Below are positions 1-6,192 of a stretch of 11,994 bases of DNA, piece by piece. The number at the start of each line of letters is the position of its first letter. Position 1 is the first letter of the stretch. The stretch lies in the NCBI GenBank assembly GCA_019313025.1, contig JAFDCA010000166.1:1-11994 (forward strand), given 5' to 3'. The notes under the pieces are model-generated. The model was not told where the DNA came from. It worked only from the letters and a program-made list of their open reading frames with translations, and did not search any database. Position numbers and translations under genes: made by a program. This stretch comes from Deltaproteobacteria bacterium (GTDB lineage Bacteria > Desulfobacterota > Desulfobacteria > Desulfobacterales > UBA11574).

Positions 1-1234
1 AATTGCCCAGGTAGGTACCATTTCTGCCAACAACGACGAACCCCTTGGAAACATGATCGCCGAAGCCATGAACAAAGTGGGCAAAGAAGGCGTCATAACT
101 GTTGAAGAAGCAAAAGCTATGGAAACGTCCCTTGAAGTTGTGGAAGGCATGCAGTTTGATCGAGGATATCTTTCGCCATATTTTGTGACGGATCCGGATA
201 AAATGCTTGCTTCGTTGGAAGATCCTTATATCCTGATTAACGAAAAAAAGATCAGCAGCATGAAAGATCTGCTTCCGGTTCTTGAGCAGATCGCAAAAAT
301 GGGCAAACCCTTGTTGATCATCGCTGAAGATGTGGAGGGTGAGGCACTTGCCACACTGGTTGTGAACAAGCTAAGAGGGACCCTTCAGGTGGCAGCTGTC
401 AAGGCTCCGGGTTTTGGTGACAGGCGCAAAGCCATGCTTGAGGATGTCGCTATTTTGACCGGTGGCCAAGTTGTATCAGAGGATCTCGGAATAAAGTTAG
501 AGAACTTGACGATTTCAGATCTCGGACAAGCAAAACGAATCAACATCGACAAAGACAACACCACTATCGTTGACGGTGCCGGTTCGCGTTCTGCGCTGGA
601 AGGCCGGGTTAAGCAGATTCGTGCACAGATTGATGAGACAACATCCGATTACGACCGTGAAAAGCTCCAGGAAAGATTGGCCAAACTCATTGGCGGTGTC
701 GCGGTTATTAATGTGGGCGCTGCCACAGAGATAGAGATGAAAGAAAAGAAAGCGCGTGTTGAAGACGCATTGAACGCTACCCGAGCGGCGGTTGAAGAAG
801 GGATTGTGCCTGGGGGCGGTGTTGCACTGGTTCGCTGTATAGATGTGCTGGATAAGATTAAAATCAAAGCTGACCAGAAATTGGGTGTGCAGGTAGTAAA
901 ACGTGCCATGGAAGAACCTTTAAGACAAATAGCAAACAATGCCGGTTTTGAAGGATCCGTGGTTATCGATAAGGTTAAACGGCATGCTGGTGCTTATGGT
1001 TTTAATGCCGAAACCAATAAATATGAAGATCTGATGGCAGCCGGTGTAATCGATCCCACTAAAGTCGTTCGTTTTGCACTTCAAAATGCGGGAAGCGTTG
1101 CCTCATTGATGCTGACAACAGAAGCAATGGTGGCAGAGAAGCCCGAAGAAAAAGCCGATATGATGCCCGGTGGCGCTGGTGGAATGGGCGGCGGAATGGG
1201 CGGTGGAATGGGCGGTATGGGTGGAATGATGTAA
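1..1234 (+). CDS. groEL: Chaperonin GroEL (Hsp60), 3' part only
   Basis: ATP-driven cytosolic folding chaperonin that works as a double heptameric ring with the GroES lid. The reading frame is open from base 2 and the true start lies left of the window. About 410 residues are visible; the first 140 or so, including the N-terminal part of the ATP site, are missing. The visible part runs through the apical domain ([16 protein letters not shown], then [12 protein letters not shown]) and the C-terminal intermediate and equatorial domains ([45 protein letters not shown]). It ends in the typical Gly-Gly-Met-rich tail with a terminal double Met. This is near-canonical bacterial GroEL with no sign of damage. 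groES would be expected just upstream, outside the window. The stop is TAA and a strong terminator follows 27 bases later, so this is the end of its transcript. Confidence 0.98.
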   Translation, partial: IAQVGTISANNDEPLGNMIAEAMNKVGKEGVITVEEAKAMETSLEVVEGMQFDRGYLSPYFVTDPDKMLASLEDPYILINEKKISSMKDLLPVLEQIAKMGKPLLIIAEDVEGEALATLVVNKLRGTLQVAAVKAPGFGDRRKAMLEDVAILTGGQVVSEDLGIKLENLTISDLGQAKRINIDKDNTTIVDGAGSRSALEGRVKQIRAQIDETTSDYDREKLQERLAKLIGGVAVINVGAATEIEMKEKKARVEDALNATRAAVEEGIVPGGGVALVRCIDVLDKIKIKADQKLGVQVVKRAMEEPLRQIANNAGFEGSVVIDKVKRHAGAYGFNAETNKYEDLMAAGVIDPTKVVRFALQNAGSVASLMLTTEAMVAEKPEEKADMMPGGAGGMGGGMGGGMGGMGGMM

Positions 1235-1261
1235 CCCCAAGTCCATTTTAATATCTAATTT

Positions 1262-1297
1262 AAAAACCCTCATGCTCAATTTGCATGGGGGTTTTTT
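1262..1297 (+). terminator. Rho-independent terminator after groEL
   Basis: A 14-bp stem (1262-1275 with 1283-1296, one G-U wobble) closes a 7-base loop. It has a GC core (ACCCTCATGC against GCATGGGGGT) and is followed by a run of six T. It lies 27 bases after the groEL stop and before the next promoter, so it separates the two transcription units. Confidence 0.93.
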
Positions 1298-1310
1298 GTT
1301 GATGATCTCT

Positions 1311-1330
1311 ATTTCGAAAAAGATCGAAAT
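1311..1330. promoter_or_regulatory. Inverted repeat just upstream of the LysM gene promoter
   Basis: The arms ATTTCGA (1311-1317) and TCGAAAT (1324-1330) are perfect reverse complements separated by six bases. The right arm ends two bases before the -35 box at 1333. The position suits an operator or activator site. No regulator can be named, and an A/T-rich palindrome of this size could arise by chance. Confidence 0.35.
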
Positions 1331-1332
1331 TC

Positions 1333-1362
1333 TTGACATCTTGCTAAATTTTGGTTTATAAT
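1333..1362 (+). promoter_or_regulatory. Sigma70 promoter of the LysM-protein gene
   Basis: A perfect -35 box TTGACA (1333-1338) is followed by an 18-base spacer and a perfect -10 box TATAAT (1357-1362). Transcription should start near 1369, giving a leader of about 38 bases before the ATG at 1407. Both boxes match the consensus exactly, so this is probably a strong promoter unless the adjacent palindrome represses it. Confidence 0.85.
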
Positions 1363-1406
1363 ATCTTAGTTAAGTAAAAAATAATATAAAAAATTCGGAG
1401 TGTCCA

Positions 1407-2441
1407 ATGGTTTATAAGAGAAAATGCCAGTTAATGATGTCCTTGTGTATTCTAATTGCGATACTGATTTTCCCGGTTCATCTTTTTGCACAAGAAGCTG
1501 CGGAAACCGTGGAACATGAGGCAGGTTTTTATTATACCGTTCAAAAAGGGGACACACTCTGGGATCTATCCACTCAATTTTCTGATAATCCATGGCTATG
1601 GCCAAATTTATGGAGTGAGAACAGTCAGATTTCCAATCCTCACTGGATTTATCCGGGTGAGCGTATTCGACTTTTTCATGTAAAGGGATTTGATACTTTC
1701 ATCGAAAAAAACGTTGAAGAGAATCAATCCAAAGAACAAGAACCAACAAAAGAGACTTTGTATTATTACTATTCTCCCATTAACAGTATCGGATTCATCA
1801 AAAAACAAGCTCTCACCCCACACGGCACTATCTTCAAAGCCAAAGATGATAAAAAATTGGTCGGCGTTGGGGATCTCGTCTATGTTCGTCCAAATGTTGA
1901 TCATTCTCTTCAACCAGGAACCAAATACACGGTTTATAGAACTTTAAAGCCTATGGTAGATGAAAAAACGAAAGAACCCATCGGAATTCAGCACTATCTT
2001 ACGGGAGTTGTTGAAATTACGAAAAAAGAATCCAGTTTTGTTGTGGCCAGGGTTGTTAAATCCTTTCGGTCTATGGCTGTGAACGATCTTTTAATGCCGT
2101 ATCAAAAGCGGTCCCCCAGAATTGCCTTGACCCAAAGCAAAGATGGTTTGAATGGAAAAATCATTGCATCAGAGGAGCATGAAAAAAACATGGGAGATCA
2201 TACGGTTGCTTTCATCGACAAAGGTGATCAAGACGGTGTGGAGATCGGTCAGTCATACAGTATTTATTATCAGGAAAAAGAAAAGCTTAACAAGAAAATC
2301 AAAGAGGATATTCCTTTGACGCCTGTTATTCATGGATCGCTGCTTGTCTTGCATACCGAGCCAACCACATCGACAGTTTTAATAACACAATCGGACCAGA
2401 GCATTCATCCGGGCACTAAAATTTGTAGTCCCATTGAATAG
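1407..2441 (+). CDS. Secreted LysM-domain protein, probable cell-envelope/peptidoglycan-binding
   Basis: A 344-residue exported protein. Residues 1-28 form a signal peptide (basic MVYKRK, hydrophobic stretch LCILIAILIF, likely cleavage after LFA). A single LysM domain at about 42-90 contains VQKGDTLWDLS and NPHWIYPGERIRL. The tryptophan-rich NPWLWPNLW stretch is typical of the LysM subtype found in small periplasmic proteins. LysM domains bind glycan chains of peptidoglycan. Residues 100-344 resemble no enzyme I recognise. They contain two similar-looking segments, each with a 'V..GD' or 'I..GQ' turn and a beta-strand pattern (around GVGDLVYVRP and GVEIGQSYSIYY), suggesting repeated small beta domains. 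The start is set by a CGGAG ribosome-binding sequence seven bases before the ATG. The gene has its own promoter and no plus-strand partner. Its stop lies 13 bp from the stop of the convergent selenoprotein gene. The exact role is unknown. Confidence 0.88.
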   Translation: MVYKRKCQLMMSLCILIAILIFPVHLFAQEAAETVEHEAGFYYTVQKGDTLWDLSTQFSDNPWLWPNLWSENSQISNPHWIYPGERIRLFHVKGFDTFIEKNVEENQSKEQEPTKETLYYYYSPINSIGFIKKQALTPHGTIFKAKDDKKLVGVGDLVYVRPNVDHSLQPGTKYTVYRTLKPMVDEKTKEPIGIQHYLTGVVEITKKESSFVVARVVKSFRSMAVNDLLMPYQKRSPRIALTQSKDGLNGKIIASEEHEKNMGDHTVAFIDKGDQDGVEIGQSYSIYYQEKEKLNKKIKEDIPLTPVIHGSLLVLHTEPTTSTVLITQSDQSIHPGTKICSPIE

Positions 2442-2454
2442 AATCCAGGAAGAG

Positions 2455-3297
2455 TTACATTTTTTCCAACGCCTTGTCGATTAACATCTGAAGCCCGTTG
2501 AGGCTCCAGTCTCTCAAACGCCGGCCATTAACAAATATCGTTGGAGTCCCCGTGATACCGGCCTGTTGTCCGTCTAGAATATCCTTCTGTATTTTGGCCA
2601 TAAATTTGGGGTTTTTCATCATTTTTTCGAATTCTTCACTATTGAACCCAAGATTACGAGCGATCTCTCTGATTTTTTGATCGCTCAATTTGTTGTGTTC
2701 AAGAAAAAGCTGATCATGAAACTTCCAGAATTTTCCATGTTTGTCGGCCGCAAGAGCTGCAATAGCGGCTTCCATAGCATATTTATGCCTTCTAAGAGGA
2801 AAATTTTTAAAAACCAATTTGACTTTTCCTGTATTATTCTCGAGCACCTGCTCCAGTAGAGATACAATCCTCGCACAGTATGGTCATTGGAAATCGCTGA
2901 AAACAGCGATTGCTACCGGGGCGTTCTCCACCCCTTTGAATGGTGATCCGGAAATATCGATATGCTGGACAAAATCAACATGAAGGATTTCCACCGTTTT
3001 GTTTTTGCGGCTGCTCAAAAAAAGCCATTCTTCTGTTGGGCCTGACTTAATTTGGTCAAAATGATTTCCAACATCGATCTTGTCTTTTAATTTACCGTCA
3101 GACGAATAGATTAAAATCTTACCCGATTTGTTAAGAACGAAAATCGATTTTCCATTTTTGGATATTGCAAAGTCAAGAGGGTGCGTGTCCAATTTTAAAG
3201 TTTTATAAATATTCCATTCAACAAAAGCGAGGCCCTGGGCGAAACAACCTATAATAATTAAGATCGCCAAGAGACAAACAACATATCTTCGTTTCAC
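2455..3297 (-). CDS. DsbA-like thiol oxidoreductase selenoprotein (in-frame TGA = Sec138)
   Basis: One gene of 280 residues is interrupted only by an in-frame TGA at codon 138. The frame is continuous on both sides: FSDFQ, TGA, PYCARIVSLLEQVLENN. DsbA/DsbG-type thioredoxin-fold proteins have FSDFQCPYC at this point, so the TGA replaces the catalytic cysteine and the active site reads U138-P-Y-C141. Residues 1-24 form a signal peptide. Cleavage after GLA is possible, and the IIGC at 15-18 could instead be a lipobox. Residues 35-115 look like two or three propeller-like strand repeats (LDFAISKNGKSIFVL, then GKILIYSSDGKLKDKIDVG). Residues 117-280 form the thioredoxin domain: GSPFKGVENAPVAIAVFSDF, helical insert FWKFHDQLF, cis-proline loop GTPTIFVNGR (Pro252). 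The expected role is periplasmic disulfide exchange. The start is GTG, with AAAGGA ten bases upstream. A strong promoter precedes it. A nonsense-mutated pseudogene is the alternative, but the exact Cys position and nearby hairpins favour Sec. Confidence 0.87.
2839..2856 (-). promoter_or_regulatory. Candidate bacterial SECIS hairpin
   Basis: On the mRNA this region is CUGGAGC, loop AGGU, GCUCGAG. Four pairs sit next to the loop, then a G-G mismatch, then two more pairs. The loop begins 34 bases after the UGA and has a G in its second position followed by GU. Known bSECIS elements have a short upper stem and a small apical loop with a conserved G near its 5' end, lying roughly 16-37 bases after the UGA. 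The AGGU loop also resembles the AGGUCU loop of E. coli fdhF. A second, closer hairpin (2859-2872) is listed separately; I cannot tell which one SelB would use. Confidence 0.6.
2859..2872 (-). promoter_or_regulatory. Alternative SECIS hairpin nearer the UGA
   Basis: On the mRNA, GAGGAU pairs with AUCUC around a UGU loop, with one bulged G. The loop starts 18 bases after the UGA, the same spacing as in E. coli fdhF, and has G in the second position followed by U. The stem is weaker than that of the 2839-2856 hairpin. The two do not overlap and could stack or coexist. Confidence 0.35.
2884..2886 (-). other. Predicted selenocysteine codon (UGA)
   Basis: This in-frame TGA is followed by CCA TAC TGT, giving U-P-Y-C in place of the usual C-P-Y-C. 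It is the only stop between the GTG at 3297 and the TAA at 2457-2455. Recoding needs SelB, tRNA-Sec, SelA and SelD, which would be encoded elsewhere in the genome and cannot be seen here. Confidence 0.83.
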
Positions 3298-3307
3298 ATT
3301 GACACCA

Positions 3308-3313
3308 TCCTTT
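3308..3313 (-). promoter_or_regulatory. Ribosome-binding site fixing the GTG start of the selenoprotein gene
   Basis: AAAGGA lies ten bases upstream of the GTG at 3297-3295. The nearby ATGs (at 3308-3306 and 3299-3297 on this strand) are out of frame. The GTG is followed directly by the basic, hydrophobic signal sequence MKRRYVVCLLAILIII. Confidence 0.7.
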
Positions 3314-3391
3314 CATTTATACCGAAAAGTTTTTCCGTCCGCTCCCCGGGATACGGGTTTTGGTTAAAATTAGGGGTGAGAGGCTTGAGCA

Positions 3392-3420
3392 ATCATATAA
3401 AATCGAAAATTTTATGTCAA
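3392..3420 (-). promoter_or_regulatory. Sigma70 promoter of the selenoprotein gene
   Basis: TTGACA (3420-3415) and TATGAT (3397-3392) on the minus strand are separated by exactly 17 bases. The predicted start near 3385 gives a leader of about 88 bases before the GTG. The boxes are near-perfect, which argues that the downstream gene is expressed rather than decayed. Confidence 0.82.
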
Positions 3421-3459
3421 TCAAGTTGCAAAGATCATCTATTCACAGCCTTGTTGGGG

Positions 3460-3474
3460 TTAACATATTGTTAA
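3460..3474. promoter_or_regulatory. Palindrome TTAACA-TAT-TGTTAA, possible shared operator
   Basis: A perfect 6-bp inverted repeat with a 3-bp centre. It lies 40 bases upstream of the -35 box of the minus-strand promoter and 46 bases upstream of the -35 box of the plus-strand promoter. This is a natural place for a dimeric regulator acting on both genes. The regulator is unknown. Confidence 0.4.
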
Positions 3475-3520
3475 AGCAAAAAATTTTGTTTATTACCCTT
3501 AGTAAACCGACAATAAAAGA

Positions 3521-3549
3521 TTGACCTTTAGAATGAATAATATTAAAAT
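3521..3549 (+). promoter_or_regulatory. Candidate promoter of the DUF4124 gene
   Basis: TTGACC (3521-3526) and TAAAAT (3544-3549) are 17 bases apart. A TATAAT also occurs at 3551-3556 but is badly spaced (24 bases) from this -35. The predicted leader is about 70 bases. Confidence 0.55.
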
Positions 3550-3627
3550 ATATAATATCTTAAACGCTTTTTTCTGTGCATTGGGTTCGAAACCTGATCA
3601 TGTTAAGATAACAGAAAGGACGGGCTT

Positions 3628-4179
3628 ATGAATTTTGAACGATGGTTATTAATATCATTATCGTTGTTGTTGTTTTCGATGCCGGTTTCAGCAGAATATT
3701 ACCGATACATTGATAAAGACGGAAACGTACATTACACAGATGATTTGACGAACGTTCCCGAAAATCAACGAACGGATATTCATGAATATACCGGGTTTCA
3801 AAGTGATCCGTTTGATCAGCAAAAAGATGAGCAAAAACCCGAAACGTCACAGGCTCTATCTGATAAGGAACAGGTAGAAGATACGCCAAACATAAATGAT
3901 TTTTCTGAAATCAAAAAGCGTCTTGACCAGGAAAAGGAAAAATTGGAAATGGAATACAGAGCGCTGATGGAGGAAAAACAAGAAATCGCGGAAAACAAAA
4001 ATAAATATCGATCAAAAAGCCGCGCCAAGAAATATAACAATGTTATACTGGAATTTAATGAGAAAATAGAAGATTATGAAAGAAGAAAACAAGCGTTTAA
4101 TGCGGAAGTTGAAGAATATAATAAGCGGGTTGAAAAATCCTACTTAAATGAATTAGAAAAAAGAAAAAAGAAAGAATAA
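3628..4179 (+). CDS. Exported DUF4124-domain coiled-coil protein
   Basis: A 183-residue protein. Residues 1-22 are a clear signal peptide (MNFERW, then LLISLSLLLFSMPVSA, cleavage before EYY). Residues 23-50 match the DUF4124 pattern of periplasmic proteins: YYRYIDKDGNVHYTDDL followed by P-E-N-Q-R. This small beta motif has no established biochemical role. Residues 51-90 are a polar, acidic linker. Residues 91-180 are almost entirely charged helix (runs such as RLDQEKEKLEMEYRALMEEK) and should form a coiled coil, ending in a Lys/Arg/Glu-rich tail. The start is supported by AAAGGA seven bases upstream of the ATG. It is transcribed alone; the neighbour downstream is convergent. A structural or scaffolding role in the periplasm is a guess from shape only. 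Confidence 0.88.
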   Translation: MNFERWLLISLSLLLFSMPVSAEYYRYIDKDGNVHYTDDLTNVPENQRTDIHEYTGFQSDPFDQQKDEQKPETSQALSDKEQVEDTPNINDFSEIKKRLDQEKEKLEMEYRALMEEKQEIAENKNKYRSKSRAKKYNNVILEFNEKIEDYERRKQAFNAEVEEYNKRVEKSYLNELEKRKKKE

Positions 4180-4260
4180 AAACTAACTGTCCCCACAGAA
4201 TGCCATTTTCATGGTTTTAATCTATTGGTAATACAACCAAGCACCTTGCGATTGATCCCT
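4180..4260. other. Convergent gap without a clear terminator
   Basis: An 81-bp gap between the ends of the DUF4124 gene (+) and the PilT-like gene (-). The best hairpin is TTGGT/ACCAA at 4225-4240, only five pairs with no T-run after it. Termination here is probably weak or factor-dependent. Confidence 0.4.
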
Positions 4261-5853
4261 TTATTTTTCTACGCCGGTTAATTCGCGATAGAACTGTTTG
4301 TCTTCCACGTATATAATCCCATCGTTGAAGGTTATTAAGCCTCTTTGATACAGTTTTGCAATTGCCATATCTATGGATTCAAACTCTTCAGTTCCGGCTT
4401 GCATCTGTGATCGGATTCGATTTGTGGTGGAATCTTTAATAAATTTTTTAACTCGGTACGAATTGATCAATTTTTCAAGAGCGAGTATTCTGCCTTCACC
4501 ATTTTTTAAGGGGATAAGTCGTTGTGATAGAACGAGTTGTAAACAGTCAGCAAGTTTTGTCCGGATAAGGGGTTGCATATGAGGTTCGAACATATTGATA
4601 ACTCTATCAAAAATAGAAGTTGCATTACTTGCATGGACTGAACTGATAACCAGGTGCCCAGTATCGGCGGCCTGTAATCCAATTTCAAAGGTCTCTTTAT
4701 CCCTCATTTCTCCAACAACGATAACATCAGGTGATTGTCGGAACACGGTTCTGAGTCCTGAGGCAAAAGATTCTGTATCCGTGCCAACTTCCCTTTGATT
4801 AATGTTACTCTTTTTGTGTTTATGCATAAACTCAATAGGATCTTCAAGGGTAATGATGTTTCTTTGTTGGTTATTATTGATAACATCAATAAGTGCGTTG
4901 AGGGTTGTGGTTTTGCCGTGCCCGGCAGGGCCGGAAACTAAAATTAAACCTTGAGGTTTAAAAGCAAAATCTTTTAACCACGCCGGCAAATTCAGCTCTT
5001 CAAAAGTAGGGATTCCATCCCTGATTGGACGCATGGCAATTGAAATAGAATTTCTTTGTCTGTATATATTTATCCTAAATCTACCAATATTTTTAAATGA
5101 AGTAGCCAAATCATACTCGTTTTTACGTAAGAATTCATCCCATTCGGAATAAGGAATAATTTCTCTGGCATACATCTCACAATTAACCGGTAATAGGGCT
5201 GGTATCGCAGGGCGTGTCAATTTGTTATCAATACGAATGGATGGTGGTGCACCAGGTGTTAAAAGAATATCACTGACATTGTATTTCATTAATTTTCCAA
5301 GCAATGCTTCCAAATCAAGCACTTCTTTTACCCTAGCACTTTCCATATTACATGTTTTTGATATCGCTTCACCCTTTAATTCTTGGCCGGGCTTTAACGG
5401 TAGACAATTTAAAGCCGCATCTATCATAAAAGAAGGTGCCACCATGGGGCGAATTTTTCTCCCGAGGGCAAATTCAATTTCACTCACAGCCATGAAATCT
5501 TGTGGATTTGCCATTGCCAATGATATCTTTGTGTTATTTGCCGCAACAGGCAGAATTTTCATGGATTTCATTTTTTCGACAGGCAATAGGTTGAGTAATT
5601 CGGGTTTGATATCTTGATCAAAAAGGTTAACACCGGGAACACCCAGCTTTTTACTTAAGCAATGGATTAAGTCATTGATAGTAATAAATCCCATTTCAAT
5701 TAAAATAGATCCCAAATGGCCACCTACTTGGGTTTGCCTTTTTAGAACCTGTTCGAGATGTGATTGATTAATAAGACCAGATTTGACAAGAATTTCACCG
5801 ATTTTCTGTTTGCCTGGTGATTGATTCTCAAGTTTATCAGATGTGTTTTCCAT
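4261..5853 (-). CDS. PilT/PilU-like type IV pilus ATPase with N-terminal GspE/MshE-type domain
   Basis: A 530-residue secretion-superfamily hexameric ATPase. Residues 17-150 form a GspE/MshE-like N-terminal domain (KIGEILVKSGLINQSHLEQV, KLGVPGVNL, then PVAANNTKISLAMANPQD). Residues 180-520 are PilT-like: the PAS-like half has SDILLTPGAPPSIRIDNKL and IGRFRINIYRQRNSISIAMR. The motor half has Walker A GPAGHGKTTT (308-317), Asp box NIITLEDPIEF (332-342), Walker B DVIVVGEMRD (376-385) and His box TGHLVISSVHA (398-408). The zinc-binding four-cysteine motif of PilB/GspE is absent, which points to the PilT (retraction) side of the family. PilT is usually about 350-400 residues; the extra length here is the N-terminal domain. 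The start has AGGAG six bases before the ATG. No other pilus gene is in the window, so its partner machine is unknown. It could power retraction or a variant type IV/type II-like system on the inner-membrane face. Confidence 0.9.
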   Translation of the reverse strand: MENTSDKLENQSPGKQKIGEILVKSGLINQSHLEQVLKRQTQVGGHLGSILIEMGFITINDLIHCLSKKLGVPGVNLFDQDIKPELLNLLPVEKMKSMKILPVAANNTKISLAMANPQDFMAVSEIEFALGRKIRPMVAPSFMIDAALNCLPLKPGQELKGEAISKTCNMESARVKEVLDLEALLGKLMKYNVSDILLTPGAPPSIRIDNKLTRPAIPALLPVNCEMYAREIIPYSEWDEFLRKNEYDLATSFKNIGRFRINIYRQRNSISIAMRPIRDGIPTFEELNLPAWLKDFAFKPQGLILVSGPAGHGKTTTLNALIDVINNNQQRNIITLEDPIEFMHKHKKSNINQREVGTDTESFASGLRTVFRQSPDVIVVGEMRDKETFEIGLQAADTGHLVISSVHASNATSIFDRVINMFEPHMQPLIRTKLADCLQLVLSQRLIPLKNGEGRILALEKLINSYRVKKFIKDSTTNRIRSQMQAGTEEFESIDMAIAKLYQRGLITFNDGIIYVEDKQFYRELTGVEK

Positions 5854-6192
5854 TTTGATCTCCTGGAAAAATATTCAAAATAAAATGATTCGTGTAACTT
5901 TTCTATTTTCGTATTCGAAAAAGCTGTCTAAAATTAATATATTGATGTATTCATTTTTTCTTTAACCATTATTCCAATAAAGCAATACCCGTACCAAACA
6001 AGAATGGATCATATTGGGCGAATTAAAATGTTTATATATTTCAATAGGATATCATTTTATGAGCGTGCTGATTCTTTGATAATTTGGCAAGAGGACAACG
6101 CATGAAGTGGCATATTTTTGACAGGTTGTCGAAAATATAATGAAGAAATTAGGGATCTTGGGTTTAGAATTATATTCAAACAGGACGAATTT
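5854..6192. other. 339-bp A/T-rich intergenic region upstream of the PilT-like gene
   Basis: This region lies between the end of the radical SAM gene and the start of the PilT-like gene, both on the minus strand, so it should carry the latter's promoter. I see no strong -35/-10 pair. The best is a weak TAGACA (5930-5925) with AATAGA 17 bases on. An inverted repeat TTTTCG-TATT-CGAAAA (5906-5921) falls inside that spacer. No convincing terminator for the radical SAM gene was found; the GACA/TGTC repeat near 6120-6130 has only four pairs and no T-run. No credible ORF. Confidence 0.5.
5906..5921. promoter_or_regulatory. Inverted repeat TTTTCG-TATT-CGAAAA upstream of the PilT-like gene
   Basis: Perfect 6-bp arms with a 4-bp centre, starting 52 bases before the start codon at 5853. 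The right part shares the ten-base string TTCGAAAAAG with the palindrome before the LysM promoter (1313-1322). It may be an operator; the evidence is positional only. Confidence 0.3.

Larger units (their letters stand above)
3298..3627. other. 330-bp divergent intergenic region
   Basis: This region lies between the start codons of the selenoprotein gene (-) and the DUF4124 gene (+). It holds a good minus-strand promoter (3392-3420), a plausible plus-strand promoter (3521-3549) and the TTAACA/TGTTAA palindrome between them. A short GGTT-CGA-AACC inverted repeat at 3584-3594 lies in the leader of the plus-strand gene. Most of the region is A/T-rich. I see no ORF with a ribosome-binding site and no RNA gene. 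Confidence 0.7.

Noticed and set aside
1103..1339. Minus-strand open frame over the groEL tail with a His/Ser/Ala-rich repeat
   Set aside because: The repeat is the reverse of the groEL Gly-Gly-Met tail and the frame runs through the terminator; not a gene.
2884..2886. TGA read as a true stop, making the region two separate genes or a pseudogene
   Set aside because: The frame continues without shift, the TGA replaces exactly the catalytic Cys, the downstream part has no convincing start of its own before the active site, and no other lesion is present. Kept as the main alternative, not as the call.
3584..3594. GGTTCGAAACC as part of a tRNA T-arm or an integration site
   Set aside because: No acceptor, D or anticodon arms can be built around it and no integrase or second copy is visible. 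It is just a short inverted repeat.
4225..4240. TTGGT/ACCAA hairpin as a terminator between the DUF4124 and PilT-like genes
   Set aside because: Only five weak pairs and no T-run on either strand.
6084..6100. TGGCA-containing sequence as a sigma54 promoter for a pilus gene
   Set aside because: The GC of the -12 element is not at the required spacing from the GG, and it lies on the plus strand, pointing away from the minus-strand PilT-like gene.
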